Shown here: piece after piece, positions 20,282 through 29,707 of the stretch
Position numbering within the stretch: the stretch's first letter is position 1
How the letters are laid out: the number at the start of each line of letters is the position of its first letter
Assembly (NCBI GenBank): GCA_964371725.1
Contig: CAYJNQ010000007.1
Coordinates: forward strand, 1 to 64,000
DNA from: JAAYCI01 sp964371725
GTDB taxonomy: Bacteria > Bacillota > Clostridia > Oscillospirales > Ruminococcaceae
DNA: 64,000 bases
Direction of reading: 5' to 3'
Made by a program: the position numbers and the translations under genes
The notes under the pieces: model-generated
Told to the model about the DNA's origin: nothing
Seen by the model: the letters and a program-made list of their open reading frames with translations, nothing else
Databases searched by the model: none

Positions 20282-21967
20282 CTATTCTACCGAAACCATG
20301 TAGTAATACACGGGTTGCCCACCAAAGAGCAGGGAAACCTCTACACCGGAAGGCAGTTTGGCACGCAATTGATCCATTGTGCGTGTGGCATCTTCCTCGC
20401 GCACATCACAACCGGCTATCAAGGTGACAAAACTGGTGTCTTTTTTACACATGCCCCGCACAAGACGATGCACTACCTTGCCCACATCATTTCCCACAAG
20501 CGAAAGCTTTCCGTTGTCCAAACCCAAAATTTCGCCGCGCTTTATTTTTTTGCCGTCGAATTCAGTGTTGCGCGAGGCAAAGGTAACCAGGCCGGTTTTC
20601 ACCTGTTCGGCCATTTTGTTCATTTCAATGAGATTTTTTTCGGTGCTTAGGCCGGCATCAAAGGCCAGCATGGCGCTCATCCCTTGTGGGATGGTGCGTG
20701 TGGGAACCACCACCACATTGCGATCGGCCAATTTTTTGGCCTGCTCCGCCGCCAAAATAATATTTTTGTTATTGGGAAGCACAAAAACCTGCTTTGCCGG
20801 CACACTTTGCACCGCCTGCAAGATGGTATCTGTAGAGGGGTTCATGGTTTGTCCGCCGCTTACCACCACATCAATACCCAAATCTAAAAAGATTTCGCGC
20901 AGGCCAGCCCCTGCGGCAACGGCCACAAAACCCACCTCGCGCTCGTTGTCTACCGCGGCATATAAAAATTCCCCTTCGCCGCTCTTTTCAGCCTCCACTT
21001 GCTTTTCAAGACCCTGCCCTTGCATCTGGCGTGCCTCGTATTGCTCCAGCATATTTTCTATTTTCAGCTTGCTTAAATAGCCATAACTCAGTGCTTTTGA
21101 AAGCACAAGCCCGGGGTCGGCCGTGTGCACATGGCACTTGATGATTTTTTCGTCTTCCACCACAACCACACTGTCGCCGTTGCTCTCTAAAAAGGCGCGC
21201 AGCTTTAAGGGGTCTTGGTTGTTTTCGCGGTGCACCAAAAATTCGGTGCAATAGGCGTTGGACATGTCGGGTTGTAATTCATGCGCAAACACACCTTTTC
21301 CCACATTTGTTGTGGAAAGTTTTGCCTTTGCAGCTTTTTCCTCTTCGGGAGGGCTGGCCACCTTTCCCCCCACAACAACAGCATGCATACCCGCCAAAAT
21401 ATAGCAAAGGCCCTTTCCGCCCGAATCCACAACATCTGCCTTTTTCAAAATGGGCAACTGGTCGGGTGTTTTGGCCAGGGCTTCTTCCGCGCTTGCCACA
21501 ATCAGGTCCCACTGGCTTTTTTCATCATTGGGCTTTTGTTCGTTCAGCGTTTCACTCACCACGCGCGCCACGGTAAGCATCGTGCCTTCTGTTGGTTTCA
21601 TCACGGCCTTATAAGCGGCCGATACACCCGTTTCAAATGCCTTGGCAATGTCTTCGCAGCTTGCGGTTTTCTTGCCGGCCAGCTCCTTTGAAAACCCACG
21701 AAACAGCAACGAGGTGATGACACCGGAATTGCCCCGTGCACCACGCAACATGGCACCTGCGGCCACCTCGGCCGCTTCCCCCACGGTGCAATCATCCTTC
21801 AGGTGCACAAGCTCATCTCGCGCGGCCGTCACGGTCATACTCATATTCGTTCCTGTGTCTCCGTCCGGCACCGGAAACACGTTGAGTTCATCTACCTCTG
21901 CACTATTCTTACGGATGTTGTTTGCCCCTGAAATGATGGCATCCCGCAACACCTTTCCCTTTATCAT
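20282..21967 (-). CDS. DAK2 domain protein, fatty acid kinase FakA-like (YloV)
   Basis: This 561-residue protein matches the YloV/FakA family: an N-terminal dihydroxyacetone-kinase-like (DAK2) ATP-binding domain with NVFPVPDGDTGTNMSMT at residues 29-45 and RGARGNSGVI near residue 74, a middle domain, and a C-terminal DegV-like half. FakA phosphorylates fatty acids held by FakB for incorporation into phospholipid. No fakB lies in the window. ATG at 21967 follows GAGG. It is about 45 bases downstream of the Asp23 gene, the usual Bacillota arrangement. Confidence 0.88.
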   Translation of the reverse strand: MIKGKVLRDAIISGANNIRKNSAEVDELNVFPVPDGDTGTNMSMTVTAARDELVHLKDDCTVGEAAEVAAGAMLRGARGNSGVITSLLFRGFSKELAGKKTASCEDIAKAFETGVSAAYKAVMKPTEGTMLTVARVVSETLNEQKPNDEKSQWDLIVASAEEALAKTPDQLPILKKADVVDSGGKGLCYILAGMHAVVVGGKVASPPEEEKAAKAKLSTTNVGKGVFAHELQPDMSNAYCTEFLVHRENNQDPLKLRAFLESNGDSVVVVEDEKIIKCHVHTADPGLVLSKALSYGYLSKLKIENMLEQYEARQMQGQGLEKQVEAEKSGEGEFLYAAVDNEREVGFVAVAAGAGLREIFLDLGIDVVVSGGQTMNPSTDTILQAVQSVPAKQVFVLPNNKNIILAAEQAKKLADRNVVVVPTRTIPQGMSAMLAFDAGLSTEKNLIEMNKMAEQVKTGLVTFASRNTEFDGKKIKRGEILGLDNGKLSLVGNDVGKVVHRLVRGMCKKDTSFVTLIAGCDVREEDATRTMDQLRAKLPSGVEVSLLFGGQPVYYYMVSVE

Positions 21968-22011
21968 GTCCTCACCTCAAAATATACTTCTTCTTCGTAC
22001 TCACGTTATTT

Positions 22012-22359
22012 TTACGACACTACACCATCCACTGAAACATGGATGCGCTCCACCTCATACCCGGTTGCCTTTTCCACCGCATAACATACATTTTGCTTGA
22101 TCATTTTCACTGTTTGCGGAATGTTCACACCATACACTACCTTGATATGCAGGTCGATTTGGAGCTTTCCGTTCTCCTCCTCCACAGACACACCCGTTTG
22201 TGAAAACTCCGGGTTTAAAAATGCTTTTATACTTTCTTTTGTGTCTTGGTCGGCCATGCCTGCAACACCAACGGCATTTTTGGTGGCATTGTTGATAAGC
22301 TCTGCAAAATAGCGTTCGCTGATACAAATTTTTCCATTCGGGTTATAGTAAGAAATCAT
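22012..22359 (-). CDS. Asp23/Gls24 family envelope stress protein
   Basis: This 115-residue protein resembles the Asp23/YloU family: ICISERYFAELINNATKNAVGVAGM near the start and LQIDLHIKVVYGVNIPQTVKMIKQNV in the second half. Family members sit at the membrane and respond to envelope stress, and the gene is commonly paired with fakA/yloV, as here. ATG at 22359 with GGGAGGG upstream is preferred to the longer frame. It is the first gene of the fakA transcript. Confidence 0.85.
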   Translation of the reverse strand: MISYYNPNGKICISERYFAELINNATKNAVGVAGMADQDTKESIKAFLNPEFSQTGVSVEEENGKLQIDLHIKVVYGVNIPQTVKMIKQNVCYAVEKATGYEVERIHVSVDGVVS

Positions 22360-22483
22360 CAAACGCCCTCCCTTTATATGGAGACATTGGCCTTGGGGCA
22401 CTTTACCCAAAACCAAGTCCTGAAAATGGTTTTCTTATTATACAATAAATAAAAAAAAAAGTACAGTTTCTTTTTCAGGGTAT

Positions 22484-22512
22484 TTGTCAGATATGAAAAA
22501 GTGTGCTACTAT
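22484..22512 (+). promoter_or_regulatory. Promoter for the 22578-26373 operon
   Basis: TTGTCA, a 17-base spacer, TACTAT. An inverted repeat TTCAAT-N8-ATTGAA (22526-22545) follows at the expected transcription start and could be an operator. Confidence 0.65.
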
Positions 22513-22577
22513 AAACCAAATGTGATTCAATTTTTGTATATTGAAACCCCGCCCACCGTGCGACAAAAGGGGGATTT

Positions 22578-22808
22578 ATGCACGCATCTCGCCTTTCTTT
22601 ATTGGCCCTTATGGGTGGTCTTTTTAGTTTTATTTTGTTGCTTCCCTTTCCTTTGGGCCGTTGGCTTGGCCTGGTTTTTGCGGTTCTGGGCGTGAGCTGT
22701 GGTCGCTTTGGAAAACCAAAGGGAAAAAGGCAAGAAGTTTTTTGCCTGCTTGGCATGTTGTTGCCACCATTGGCCTGTTTACTCTATTTTCTTCTGTATT
22801 TTTTTTAG
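22578..22808 (+). CDS. Small hydrophobic membrane protein
   Basis: A 76-residue protein of unknown function with two to three membrane segments (about residues 5-40 and 55-75) separated by a basic loop GRFGKPKGKRQE. ATG at 22578 has AAAGGGGG seven bases upstream. It is the first gene after a good promoter and is followed 41 bases later by an ABC exporter pair, so it may be an accessory of that exporter. I recognise no family. Confidence 0.6.
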   Translation: MHASRLSLLALMGGLFSFILLLPFPLGRWLGLVFAVLGVSCGRFGKPKGKRQEVFCLLGMLLPPLACLLYFLLYFF

Positions 22809-22849
22809 GCGGATGCTCTGTTTAACATCTTAGTAAGGGAGGTTATTGT

Positions 22850-24562
22850 GTGTTAAAACTGTATCGCGGGCTTTCCAAATATTCGGGTGAAATGGTTCTT
22901 TTGCTAATTTGCCTGTGTGGACAATCTTTTTCCATGCTATTTTTGCCCAATGTGATGAGCACGATTGTGAATGTGGGGGTGGCCAATCAAGACATTCCCT
23001 TTATTTTGCAAAGCGGGCTTTGGATGTTGCTAATTGCTTTGGCGGGGTCGTTCTGTGCCATTGGAGTGGGCTATTTTGCATCGAAATCGGGCGTGGGGTT
23101 GTGCACCGACATCCGCAAAAAATTGTTTTGCCATGTCAGCCTGTTCACCTTGTCCGAATTTGACAAAGTGGGCACTGCTTCACTTACCACGCGCAGCACA
23201 AACGACATCATGCAGCTTCAAAACTTCACCATCATGATGTTTCGTATCATCGTTCTTGCACCCATTATGTGCATCGGCGGTGTGGTGCTTTCTTTGCAAA
23301 AAAATACGCAGCTGGCCCTTGTGCTCATTGCCTGTATCCCCATTATTTTGCTGGCTCTTGTGTTTATTTTGCGCCGTGTCATCCCGGTGTTTACCGCCGT
23401 GCAACAAAAGCTGGATCATTTAAACTTGGTGTTGCGCGAAAACATCACCGGTGTGCGTGTGATTCGGGCTTTTACCGCAGAGGAACGCGAACAGGAACGC
23501 TTTGATGAAGCCAATGAAACCATGACGGCCTCGTCGGTGCGCAGCCAAACGGTGGTGGCCACACTCATGCCATTGATGATGCTTGTGATGAACTTATGCA
23601 CCGTGTTGATTGTGTGGTTTGGCGGCAACCAAATAGCCGTGGGGCAAATGCAAGTGGGCGATTTGATGGCGTTCATCCAGTACATGATGCTGATTATGTA
23701 TGCCCTCATTATGATGAGCCTGATTTTGGCCCTGATGCCACGCAGCATGGTTTGTGCAAAGCGCATCAATGAGGTGCTGGCCATAGAGCCTACCATCGTG
23801 AATGCACAAAACGCGCAAAAACCCGAAACCCCGAGCGGCGTTGTGGAGTTTCGTGATGTGGCCTTGCGCTATGGAGACAGCGAAGCCGCCGCAGTGCGGC
23901 ACATTAGTTTCACAGCGAGCCCGGGTAAAACCACAGCCATCATCGGTGCCACGGGTAGCGGGAAAAGCTCGGTTATTTGTCTCATCCCTCGCCTGCGAGA
24001 TGTGAGCGAGGGAGAAGTTCTTGTGGACGGCATCAATGTGAAAGACTATGACCTTGCCACTTTGCGAAGCCGCATCGGCTATGTGCCACAGAAATCCATG
24101 CTGTTTTCGGGCACAATTCGTTCGAACATTGCCTACGGGCAAAAGGATTTGCCTTTTGAGCGCATTGAGAGGGCTGCACGCATTGCCCAGGCGGAAGGGT
24201 TTATTTTACAAAAGGAAAAACAATACGATGACCCCGTGGCCCAAGGCGGCACCAATGTTTCGGGTGGCCAGCGCCAGCGCCTCACCATTGCCAGGGCCTT
24301 TGCCTCGAACGCCTCCATCTTTGTGTTCGACGATAGCTTTTCGGCACTGGATTTCAAAACGGATGCCGCGTTGCGCGCATCCATTCGTGAAAATAACCCG
24401 GACGCCACCCTCATTATTGTGGCGCAGCGTGTAAACACCATTTTGAGCGCCGACAACATTCTGGTGCTTGATGAAGGTGAGATAGTGGGGCAAGGCACCC
24501 ACGAAGAACTCGTTAAAAACTGCCCCGTGTACGCAGAGATTGCGTCCACACAACTCTCGTAA
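22850..24562 (+). CDS. Heterodimeric ABC exporter, degenerate-site subunit
   Basis: This 570-residue half-transporter has six membrane helices (residues ~10-310) and a nucleotide-binding domain with Walker A GATGSGKSS, signature VSGGQRQRLTIARA and Walker B IFVFDDSFSALD. The catalytic glutamate is aspartate, the pattern of the degenerate partner in heterodimeric exporters. The start is GTG at 22850 with AGGGAGG upstream. The partner gene begins eight bases after its stop. It is paralogous to the gene at 8480-10717 but lacks the large extracytoplasmic insertion. Confidence 0.9.
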   Translation: MLKLYRGLSKYSGEMVLLLICLCGQSFSMLFLPNVMSTIVNVGVANQDIPFILQSGLWMLLIALAGSFCAIGVGYFASKSGVGLCTDIRKKLFCHVSLFTLSEFDKVGTASLTTRSTNDIMQLQNFTIMMFRIIVLAPIMCIGGVVLSLQKNTQLALVLIACIPIILLALVFILRRVIPVFTAVQQKLDHLNLVLRENITGVRVIRAFTAEEREQERFDEANETMTASSVRSQTVVATLMPLMMLVMNLCTVLIVWFGGNQIAVGQMQVGDLMAFIQYMMLIMYALIMMSLILALMPRSMVCAKRINEVLAIEPTIVNAQNAQKPETPSGVVEFRDVALRYGDSEAAAVRHISFTASPGKTTAIIGATGSGKSSVICLIPRLRDVSEGEVLVDGINVKDYDLATLRSRIGYVPQKSMLFSGTIRSNIAYGQKDLPFERIERAARIAQAEGFILQKEKQYDDPVAQGGTNVSGGQRQRLTIARAFASNASIFVFDDSFSALDFKTDAALRASIRENNPDATLIIVAQRVNTILSADNILVLDEGEIVGQGTHEELVKNCPVYAEIASTQLS

Positions 24563-24570
24563 AGGAGGGC

Positions 24571-26373
24571 ATGAACATGGCTGATTTTACGGCATTTGCA
24601 AAACAAAAAACACAGAAAAAGCCAAAGGCGCAAGATTTTGGTGGCACGGTGCGCCGCTTGCTTCACTACTTTGTTCCCTACCGCTACCGCGTTTTTGCCA
24701 TGATTTTTTGTGCTTTGTTCGGTGTGTTTTTCAATATTTTGGGGCCTCGAATTCTAGGCGAAGCCACCAATATCATTGCGCTGGGTGTGGCCGAGGGCGA
24801 AATTCAGTTTTTGCGGTTTCATTTAACCCTTGTAGCTTTGGTTTTTGTGTATGGCCTTTCGGCGGCGTTCACCTACACACAACAAAAAATAACGGCCAAT
24901 GTGGCGCAAACCACATTGTCGGATTTGCGCACAGAGGTAGATGAGAAAATTCATCGCCTACCTTTAAACTATTACGACACGCACACCCACGGCGATATCC
25001 TTTCCCGCACCACTACAGACATTGAAACCATCAGCACCACCTTGCAGCAATTGCTTACGCAGTTCATTACATCGGCTTTCACCATTGTGGGCATCGTTAT
25101 CATGATGCTCACCATCAGTTGGCAAATGACTGTGATTGCCCTTTTGGTGCTTCCGGCGGCCTTGAGCCTGTGCACGGCCGTAATTCGCCGCAGCCAAAAA
25201 TACTACATTGGCCAGCAGCAAAAGCTGGGTGGTGTGAGCAGCTATGTGGAGGAATTGTACTCGGGGCACACCATCATGAAACTGTATGGCACCGAAGACA
25301 TAAGCTGCCATGAATTCAATGACATGAATGACACCCTTTATGAAGATGCACGCCGCGCACAGTTTACCTCCAGCATCATGATGCCACTTACCAACCTTGT
25401 GGGCAACATTGGTTATGTGGGCGTGTGTGTGTTTGGCGGCGTTTTGGCCTCGGGCGGTAGCCTTACCGTGGGTTCCATCCAAGCATTTATTCAGTATATG
25501 CAGCAGTTCACACTGCCCATCACCCAAACCACCAACATCATCAACCTTTTGCAAAGCACCATCGCCGCGGCCGAGCGTGTGTTTAGCCTATTGGACGAAG
25601 AAGTGGAAACACCCGAGCGTGACGCACTGCAAGAGCCCGCCCGTGTGCAAGGAGACATTGTATTCGACGGTGTGCAGTTCGGCTACACGCCAAATCGCCT
25701 GCTCATCACCGATATGAACGTGCATGTGAAGGCGGGCCAAAAGGTGGGAATTTGCGGCCCCACCGGTGCCGGAAAAACCACGTTAATCAACTTGCTTATG
25801 CGTTTTTATAATGTAAATGACGGTACGATTCGCATCGATGGCATCGACAGCTACGACATGAGCCGGAAAAGCTTACGCCGCCTGTTTGGCATGGTGTTGC
25901 AAGACACTTGGCTGTATTCGGCCACCATTCGCGACAACATCCGCTACGGCCGACCGGAGGCCACCGATGAGGAGGTGGAAGAGGCTTGCCGCATGGCCAA
26001 TGCCGATTTCTTCATCCGCGCCTTGCCGGAAGGTTATGAAACCATGCTGGAAGAAGATGCTTCCAACTTCTCCGCCGGCCAAAAACAACTTCTTACCATT
26101 GCGCGTGCTTTTTGTGCCAAGCCACAAATTCTAATTTTAGATGAAGCCACCTCCTCGGTGGATACACGCACCGAGAAGTTGATTGGCGAGGCCATGAGCC
26201 GTCTCACAGAGGGAAAAACCAACTTCCAAATTGCCCATCGCCTTTCCACCATTCGTGATTCCGACCTGATTTTAGTGCTGCGCGACGGGGATTTGGTGGA
26301 GCAGGGAAACCACGATGAGCTGCTCTCCATGAACGGTACCTATGCGGAATTGTATCGCAGCCAATATGCATAG
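24571..26373 (+). CDS. Heterodimeric ABC exporter, subunit with catalytic ATPase site
   Basis: This 600-residue half-transporter pairs with 22850-24562. The nucleotide-binding domain has Walker A GPTGAGKTT, an altered signature FSAGQKQLLTIARA and Walker B ILILDEATSSVDTR with the catalytic glutamate. In such heterodimers the canonical signature of one subunit works with the intact Walker motifs of the other. AAAGGAGG precedes the ATG. A strong terminator follows. Substrate unknown; drug, peptide or lipid export are all possible. Confidence 0.9.
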   Translation: MNMADFTAFAKQKTQKKPKAQDFGGTVRRLLHYFVPYRYRVFAMIFCALFGVFFNILGPRILGEATNIIALGVAEGEIQFLRFHLTLVALVFVYGLSAAFTYTQQKITANVAQTTLSDLRTEVDEKIHRLPLNYYDTHTHGDILSRTTTDIETISTTLQQLLTQFITSAFTIVGIVIMMLTISWQMTVIALLVLPAALSLCTAVIRRSQKYYIGQQQKLGGVSSYVEELYSGHTIMKLYGTEDISCHEFNDMNDTLYEDARRAQFTSSIMMPLTNLVGNIGYVGVCVFGGVLASGGSLTVGSIQAFIQYMQQFTLPITQTTNIINLLQSTIAAAERVFSLLDEEVETPERDALQEPARVQGDIVFDGVQFGYTPNRLLITDMNVHVKAGQKVGICGPTGAGKTTLINLLMRFYNVNDGTIRIDGIDSYDMSRKSLRRLFGMVLQDTWLYSATIRDNIRYGRPEATDEEVEEACRMANADFFIRALPEGYETMLEEDASNFSAGQKQLLTIARAFCAKPQILILDEATSSVDTRTEKLIGEAMSRLTEGKTNFQIAHRLSTIRDSDLILVLRDGDLVEQGNHDELLSMNGTYAELYRSQYA

Positions 26374-26388
26374 CAAAAAAGCATGACA

Positions 26389-26452
26389 AAGAAGCCACCA
26401 TTTTGACTAAAAGCACAAAGGTGCGCTTTGTCAAAACCGGTGGCTTCTTTTC
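26389..26452. terminator. Bidirectional terminator between the ABC pair and ftsH
   Basis: GAAGCCACC/GGTGGCTTC and TTTTGAC/GTCAAAA stack into one long stem, with a small inner hairpin GCAC/GTGC. The genes on either side converge. Confidence 0.75.
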
Positions 26453-26473
26453 AAGGTTGTTGTTTATGAGGGC

Positions 26474-28426
26474 TTATTCGGCCGATGCGCTTTGTTCCAC
26501 AGTTTTAATTTCCTCGTTTGCTGCATCCGTGTTTTCCGGCTCTACACCCAACACCTCCATAAACTCTTCGCCGGTGATGGTCTCTTTTTCAAGAAGATAG
26601 GCCGAAAGTTCATGTAGCTTTTCTTCATTTTCCTCCAAAATACCGCGTGCCTTTTCATGGGCAGAGCGAATGAGGCCAAGCACCTCTCGGTCGATGGCGG
26701 CTGCCGTTTCCGGCCCACAAGCCAGCTGCGTGTCGCCACCGAGGTACTGGTTTGTTACGGTTTCCAGCGCCATCATGTCAAACTCTTCGCTCATGCCATA
26801 GCGTGTTACCATGCTGCGTGCCATTTTTGTCAGTTTTTCAATGTCGTTTGCAGCGCCCGTTGTGGCCACTTTAAAAATAAGCTCCTCGGCACTGCGTCCA
26901 CCGGCCAATGTAGCCATGCGGTTGAAGGCTTCCTTGCGGCTCATGAGGTGTTGTTCTTCTTCTTCCACCTGCATGGTATAGCCAAGTGCACCCGAGGTGC
27001 GCGGAATGATGGTGATTTTCGTCACCGGTGCGCTGTGTGTTTGCATAGCGGCCACAAGGGCATGGCCGATTTCGTGGTAGGCGATGATTTTCTTCTCTTT
27101 TTGGCTGATCACCTTGTTTTTGCGCTGTTGGCCGGCAATCACCGTTTCTACACTTTCCATCAAATCGGCCTGCAACACCATGCGGCGGTTGTATTTCACT
27201 GCCCGCAAGGCACTTTCGTTGATGATGTTGGCCAAATCTGCGCCGGAGGCACCCGAAGTGGTGCGCGCAATGACATTCCAATCGATATCATCGTCCATCA
27301 TCACTTGCTTTGCGTGCACTTGCAAAATGGCCTCGCGGCCTTTCAAATCAGGCAATTCCACCGGGATGCGGCGGTCAAATCGGCCGGGGCGAAGCAGTGC
27401 GGCATCCAAACTTTCCGGGCGGTTCGTGGCAGCCAAAATCACAACACCCGAGGAACCGTCAAAACCGTCCATTTCACTGAGCAACTGGTTCAGCGTTTGT
27501 TCGCGCTCATCATTGCCGCCAAGTCCGGCGCCGTCTCGTTTTTTGCCAATTGTGTCCATCTCATCAATGAACACGATACAAGGTGCCTTTTCCTTGGCTT
27601 GCTTGAACAAATCACGCACGCGGGCGGCGCCTCGGCCCACAAACATTTCCACAAATTCGCTGCCTGCGATGGAGAAAAAAGGAACACCGGCTTCCCCGGC
27701 CACCGCTTTTGCCAGCAGGGTTTTGCCCGTGCCCGGCGGGCCCACCAAAAGCGCGCCCTTGGGCATTTTGGCGCCCACAGATTTGTATTTTTCCGGGTTG
27801 TGCAAAAAATCCACAATTTCGTCCAAAGCCTCTTTTGCCTCGTCTTGCCCGGCCACATCATCAAAGGTAATGCCCGTTTGTGCTTGCACATATACCTTGG
27901 CATTCGATTTTCCAAAGCTCATGGCGTCGCCGCCCATGCGTTTGGAGAGCATTCGGAAAAGTAGGTAGGACGAGCCCAAAATCAAAATCATGGGCAATAG
28001 CATGCTAAAAAGTTGCCCCAATACGCCCTGTTGTACGGGTACCGTTTGCGAAAATTCAATGGGTTCACCGTTTGGGCCGGTGGCTGTTTCAAGGCGCTCC
28101 ACAAGGCCCGAATCGTCTATCAGCCCCGTATAATAGGAAGTGGCGGCTACACCTGCCTCACTTGCCGAGCCCTCTTCACCTGCTTCGCTATCCCCCACTT
28201 CAAAATCAATCCGCCCGGTGGTTTCATCCAACGAAACACTGCTTACCTCTCCCGCTTCTACCTTGGCGAGAAACTCGTTGTAAGAAACCTCCACCTCACG
28301 TGAATTTTGAAACCATGGGAATACAACATATTGCATTACCATTAAAAGTAAAAGCGCAATGCCCGCATAAACCAGAAATGTTTTTTGCTGGTTCTGCGGC
28401 TGATGCGGTTTTTGTTCATTGTTCAT
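26474..28426 (-). CDS. ftsH: ATP-dependent zinc metalloprotease FtsH
   Basis: This 650-residue membrane protease degrades misfolded membrane proteins and regulators. Two N-terminal membrane helices (about residues 17-38 and 132-155) flank an extracytoplasmic domain. The AAA module has Walker A GPPGTGKT near residue 213, Walker B IVFIDEMDTI and the arginine-finger region RPGRFDRR. The zinc site is HEIGHALVA near residue 429. ATG at 28426 follows GAGGAG. The C-terminal tail is acidic. No hpt or tilS neighbours are present, unlike Bacillus. Confidence 0.96.
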   Translation of the reverse strand: MNNEQKPHQPQNQQKTFLVYAGIALLLLMVMQYVVFPWFQNSREVEVSYNEFLAKVEAGEVSSVSLDETTGRIDFEVGDSEAGEEGSASEAGVAATSYYTGLIDDSGLVERLETATGPNGEPIEFSQTVPVQQGVLGQLFSMLLPMILILGSSYLLFRMLSKRMGGDAMSFGKSNAKVYVQAQTGITFDDVAGQDEAKEALDEIVDFLHNPEKYKSVGAKMPKGALLVGPPGTGKTLLAKAVAGEAGVPFFSIAGSEFVEMFVGRGAARVRDLFKQAKEKAPCIVFIDEMDTIGKKRDGAGLGGNDEREQTLNQLLSEMDGFDGSSGVVILAATNRPESLDAALLRPGRFDRRIPVELPDLKGREAILQVHAKQVMMDDDIDWNVIARTTSGASGADLANIINESALRAVKYNRRMVLQADLMESVETVIAGQQRKNKVISQKEKKIIAYHEIGHALVAAMQTHSAPVTKITIIPRTSGALGYTMQVEEEEQHLMSRKEAFNRMATLAGGRSAEELIFKVATTGAANDIEKLTKMARSMVTRYGMSEEFDMMALETVTNQYLGGDTQLACGPETAAAIDREVLGLIRSAHEKARGILEENEEKLHELSAYLLEKETITGEEFMEVLGVEPENTDAANEEIKTVEQSASAE

Positions 28427-28601
28427 ATAGATGTCTCCTCTTTGTGTCCCGTTTCGGTCAACACACTAAGTCTAACGAAATTGAGTGTGCACGTCAAGAA
28501 AAAGACATGAACAAACTGTGAACTCTAGCACTCTCCGCTTTCGTTTGCCACTCAACTCATCATGCCCCTTTTTTCTCTAATTTATCACAACCAAACATTA
28601 A

Positions 28602-28637
28602 AAATACCCGTTTCCAAATCTCTGAAAACGGGTATTT
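28602..28637 (-). terminator. Terminator after the SDR gene
   Basis: AAATACCCGTTT and AAACGGGTATTT form a 12-bp perfect stem; TTTTTAATG follows on the minus strand. Confidence 0.75.
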
Positions 28638-28689
28638 GAAATTACATTTTGTAATGGCGGATGTTGAACCTGTGCGTTTTTGGCCACGT

Positions 28690-29442
28690 TTAGCTTGCGG
28701 AATAGCCACCGTCCATGATGACAGATGCCCCAATCATATCTTTGGAGTAAGAGGAGCAAAGATACAAAACGGTGTTGGCAACGCTGTCCACCTCTACAAG
28801 GCGCTTTGTGGGACGAATGGCACTGAGTTTTTCCACATCCTCTTTCGGGAACGATTCCACCATGGGTGTTTGCATGGTGCCCGGGGCAATGGCGTTGATA
28901 TTGATGCCTTGTTCTGCAAATTCAACCGCAGCGGCTTTTGTAAGCCCGTTTACGGCATGTTTGCTGCAAATATAGGCGGAGAAACCCGCATAGCCACCGT
29001 TAAAGGCCGCTTCAGAGGTTACATTTACAATTTTCCCAAAACGGTTTTTGCTCATGATTTTGAGCTCGTTTTGCATACACTGATAAACGCCTTTTACATT
29101 GATATCCATAATTTGGTCATACTGCTCCACACTCGTCTCTAAGAATGGATGCAATTCGCCGGTGATGGCAGCGTTATTCACAGCAAAATCCAATGTTCCA
29201 TACTTTTCCAAAATAATGTTCATGGCGTTTTCGATGTCGGCATTGTTCACAACGTCTCCTTTAATGAACAAGGCGCCCTCGCAGATTTCATTGAGTTCTT
29301 TTTCAATCCGCTTTCCGTCGACCTCATCGCGGCCAAACAAAACCACTTTTGCACCTGCTTGTGCAAATTTTTTGCAAATTACTGCGCCCAAACCTTTGGT
29401 TCCACCAGTGACAAAAACCACGCGATTTTGAATATCTTGCAT
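28690..29442 (-). CDS. Short-chain dehydrogenase/reductase
   Basis: A 250-residue classical SDR. The cofactor motif is VTGGTKGLGAVI at residues 11-22, NNAA occurs near residue 90, and the catalytic tyrosine and lysine are in YICSKHAV near residue 155. The sequence DGGYSAS at the C-terminus is common in this family. Candidate substrates include sugars, sugar alcohols and 3-oxoacyl groups; context does not decide. ATG at 29442 has GAGGG upstream. It is transcribed alone, divergent from the HtrA-type protease. Confidence 0.85.
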   Translation of the reverse strand: MQDIQNRVVFVTGGTKGLGAVICKKFAQAGAKVVLFGRDEVDGKRIEKELNEICEGALFIKGDVVNNADIENAMNIILEKYGTLDFAVNNAAITGELHPFLETSVEQYDQIMDINVKGVYQCMQNELKIMSKNRFGKIVNVTSEAAFNGGYAGFSAYICSKHAVNGLTKAAAVEFAEQGININAIAPGTMQTPMVESFPKEDVEKLSAIRPTKRLVEVDSVANTVLYLCSSYSKDMIGASVIMDGGYSAS

Positions 29443-29605
29443 TGTCTGCCCTCACTTTTAAAACATATTTGTATCTATGCTACCACATAAGGAAAGGGCT
29501 CGTCAAATTTTCAGTGTGAACGGTTTTTCTGTGCGTTTTTAAGCATTACACGATTTTTTCACTTTTTTTTGTAATGATTTTCACATTCAAACACTACACT
29601 GGGTC

Positions 29606-29619
29606 ATATCAAATGATAT
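29606..29619. promoter_or_regulatory. Candidate operator between the SDR and HtrA genes
   Basis: Inverted repeat ATATCA-AA-TGATAT in the 265-base divergent region, about 90 bases before the htrA start. A repressor site is possible; no regulator can be named. Confidence 0.3.
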
Positions 29620-29707
29620 TTGCCTACAGTGGCGACGACGCAAGTTGAATCCATTTGGACAAACCCAAAAAGGCAGTAAAAAAATGAGCCAACAGGAGGA
29701 GAATGAT

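Noticed and set aside
26657..27964. 435-codon open frame antisense to ftsH
   Set aside because: It mirrors the coding constraint of ftsH on the other strand, has no ribosome binding site and no recognisable domain.
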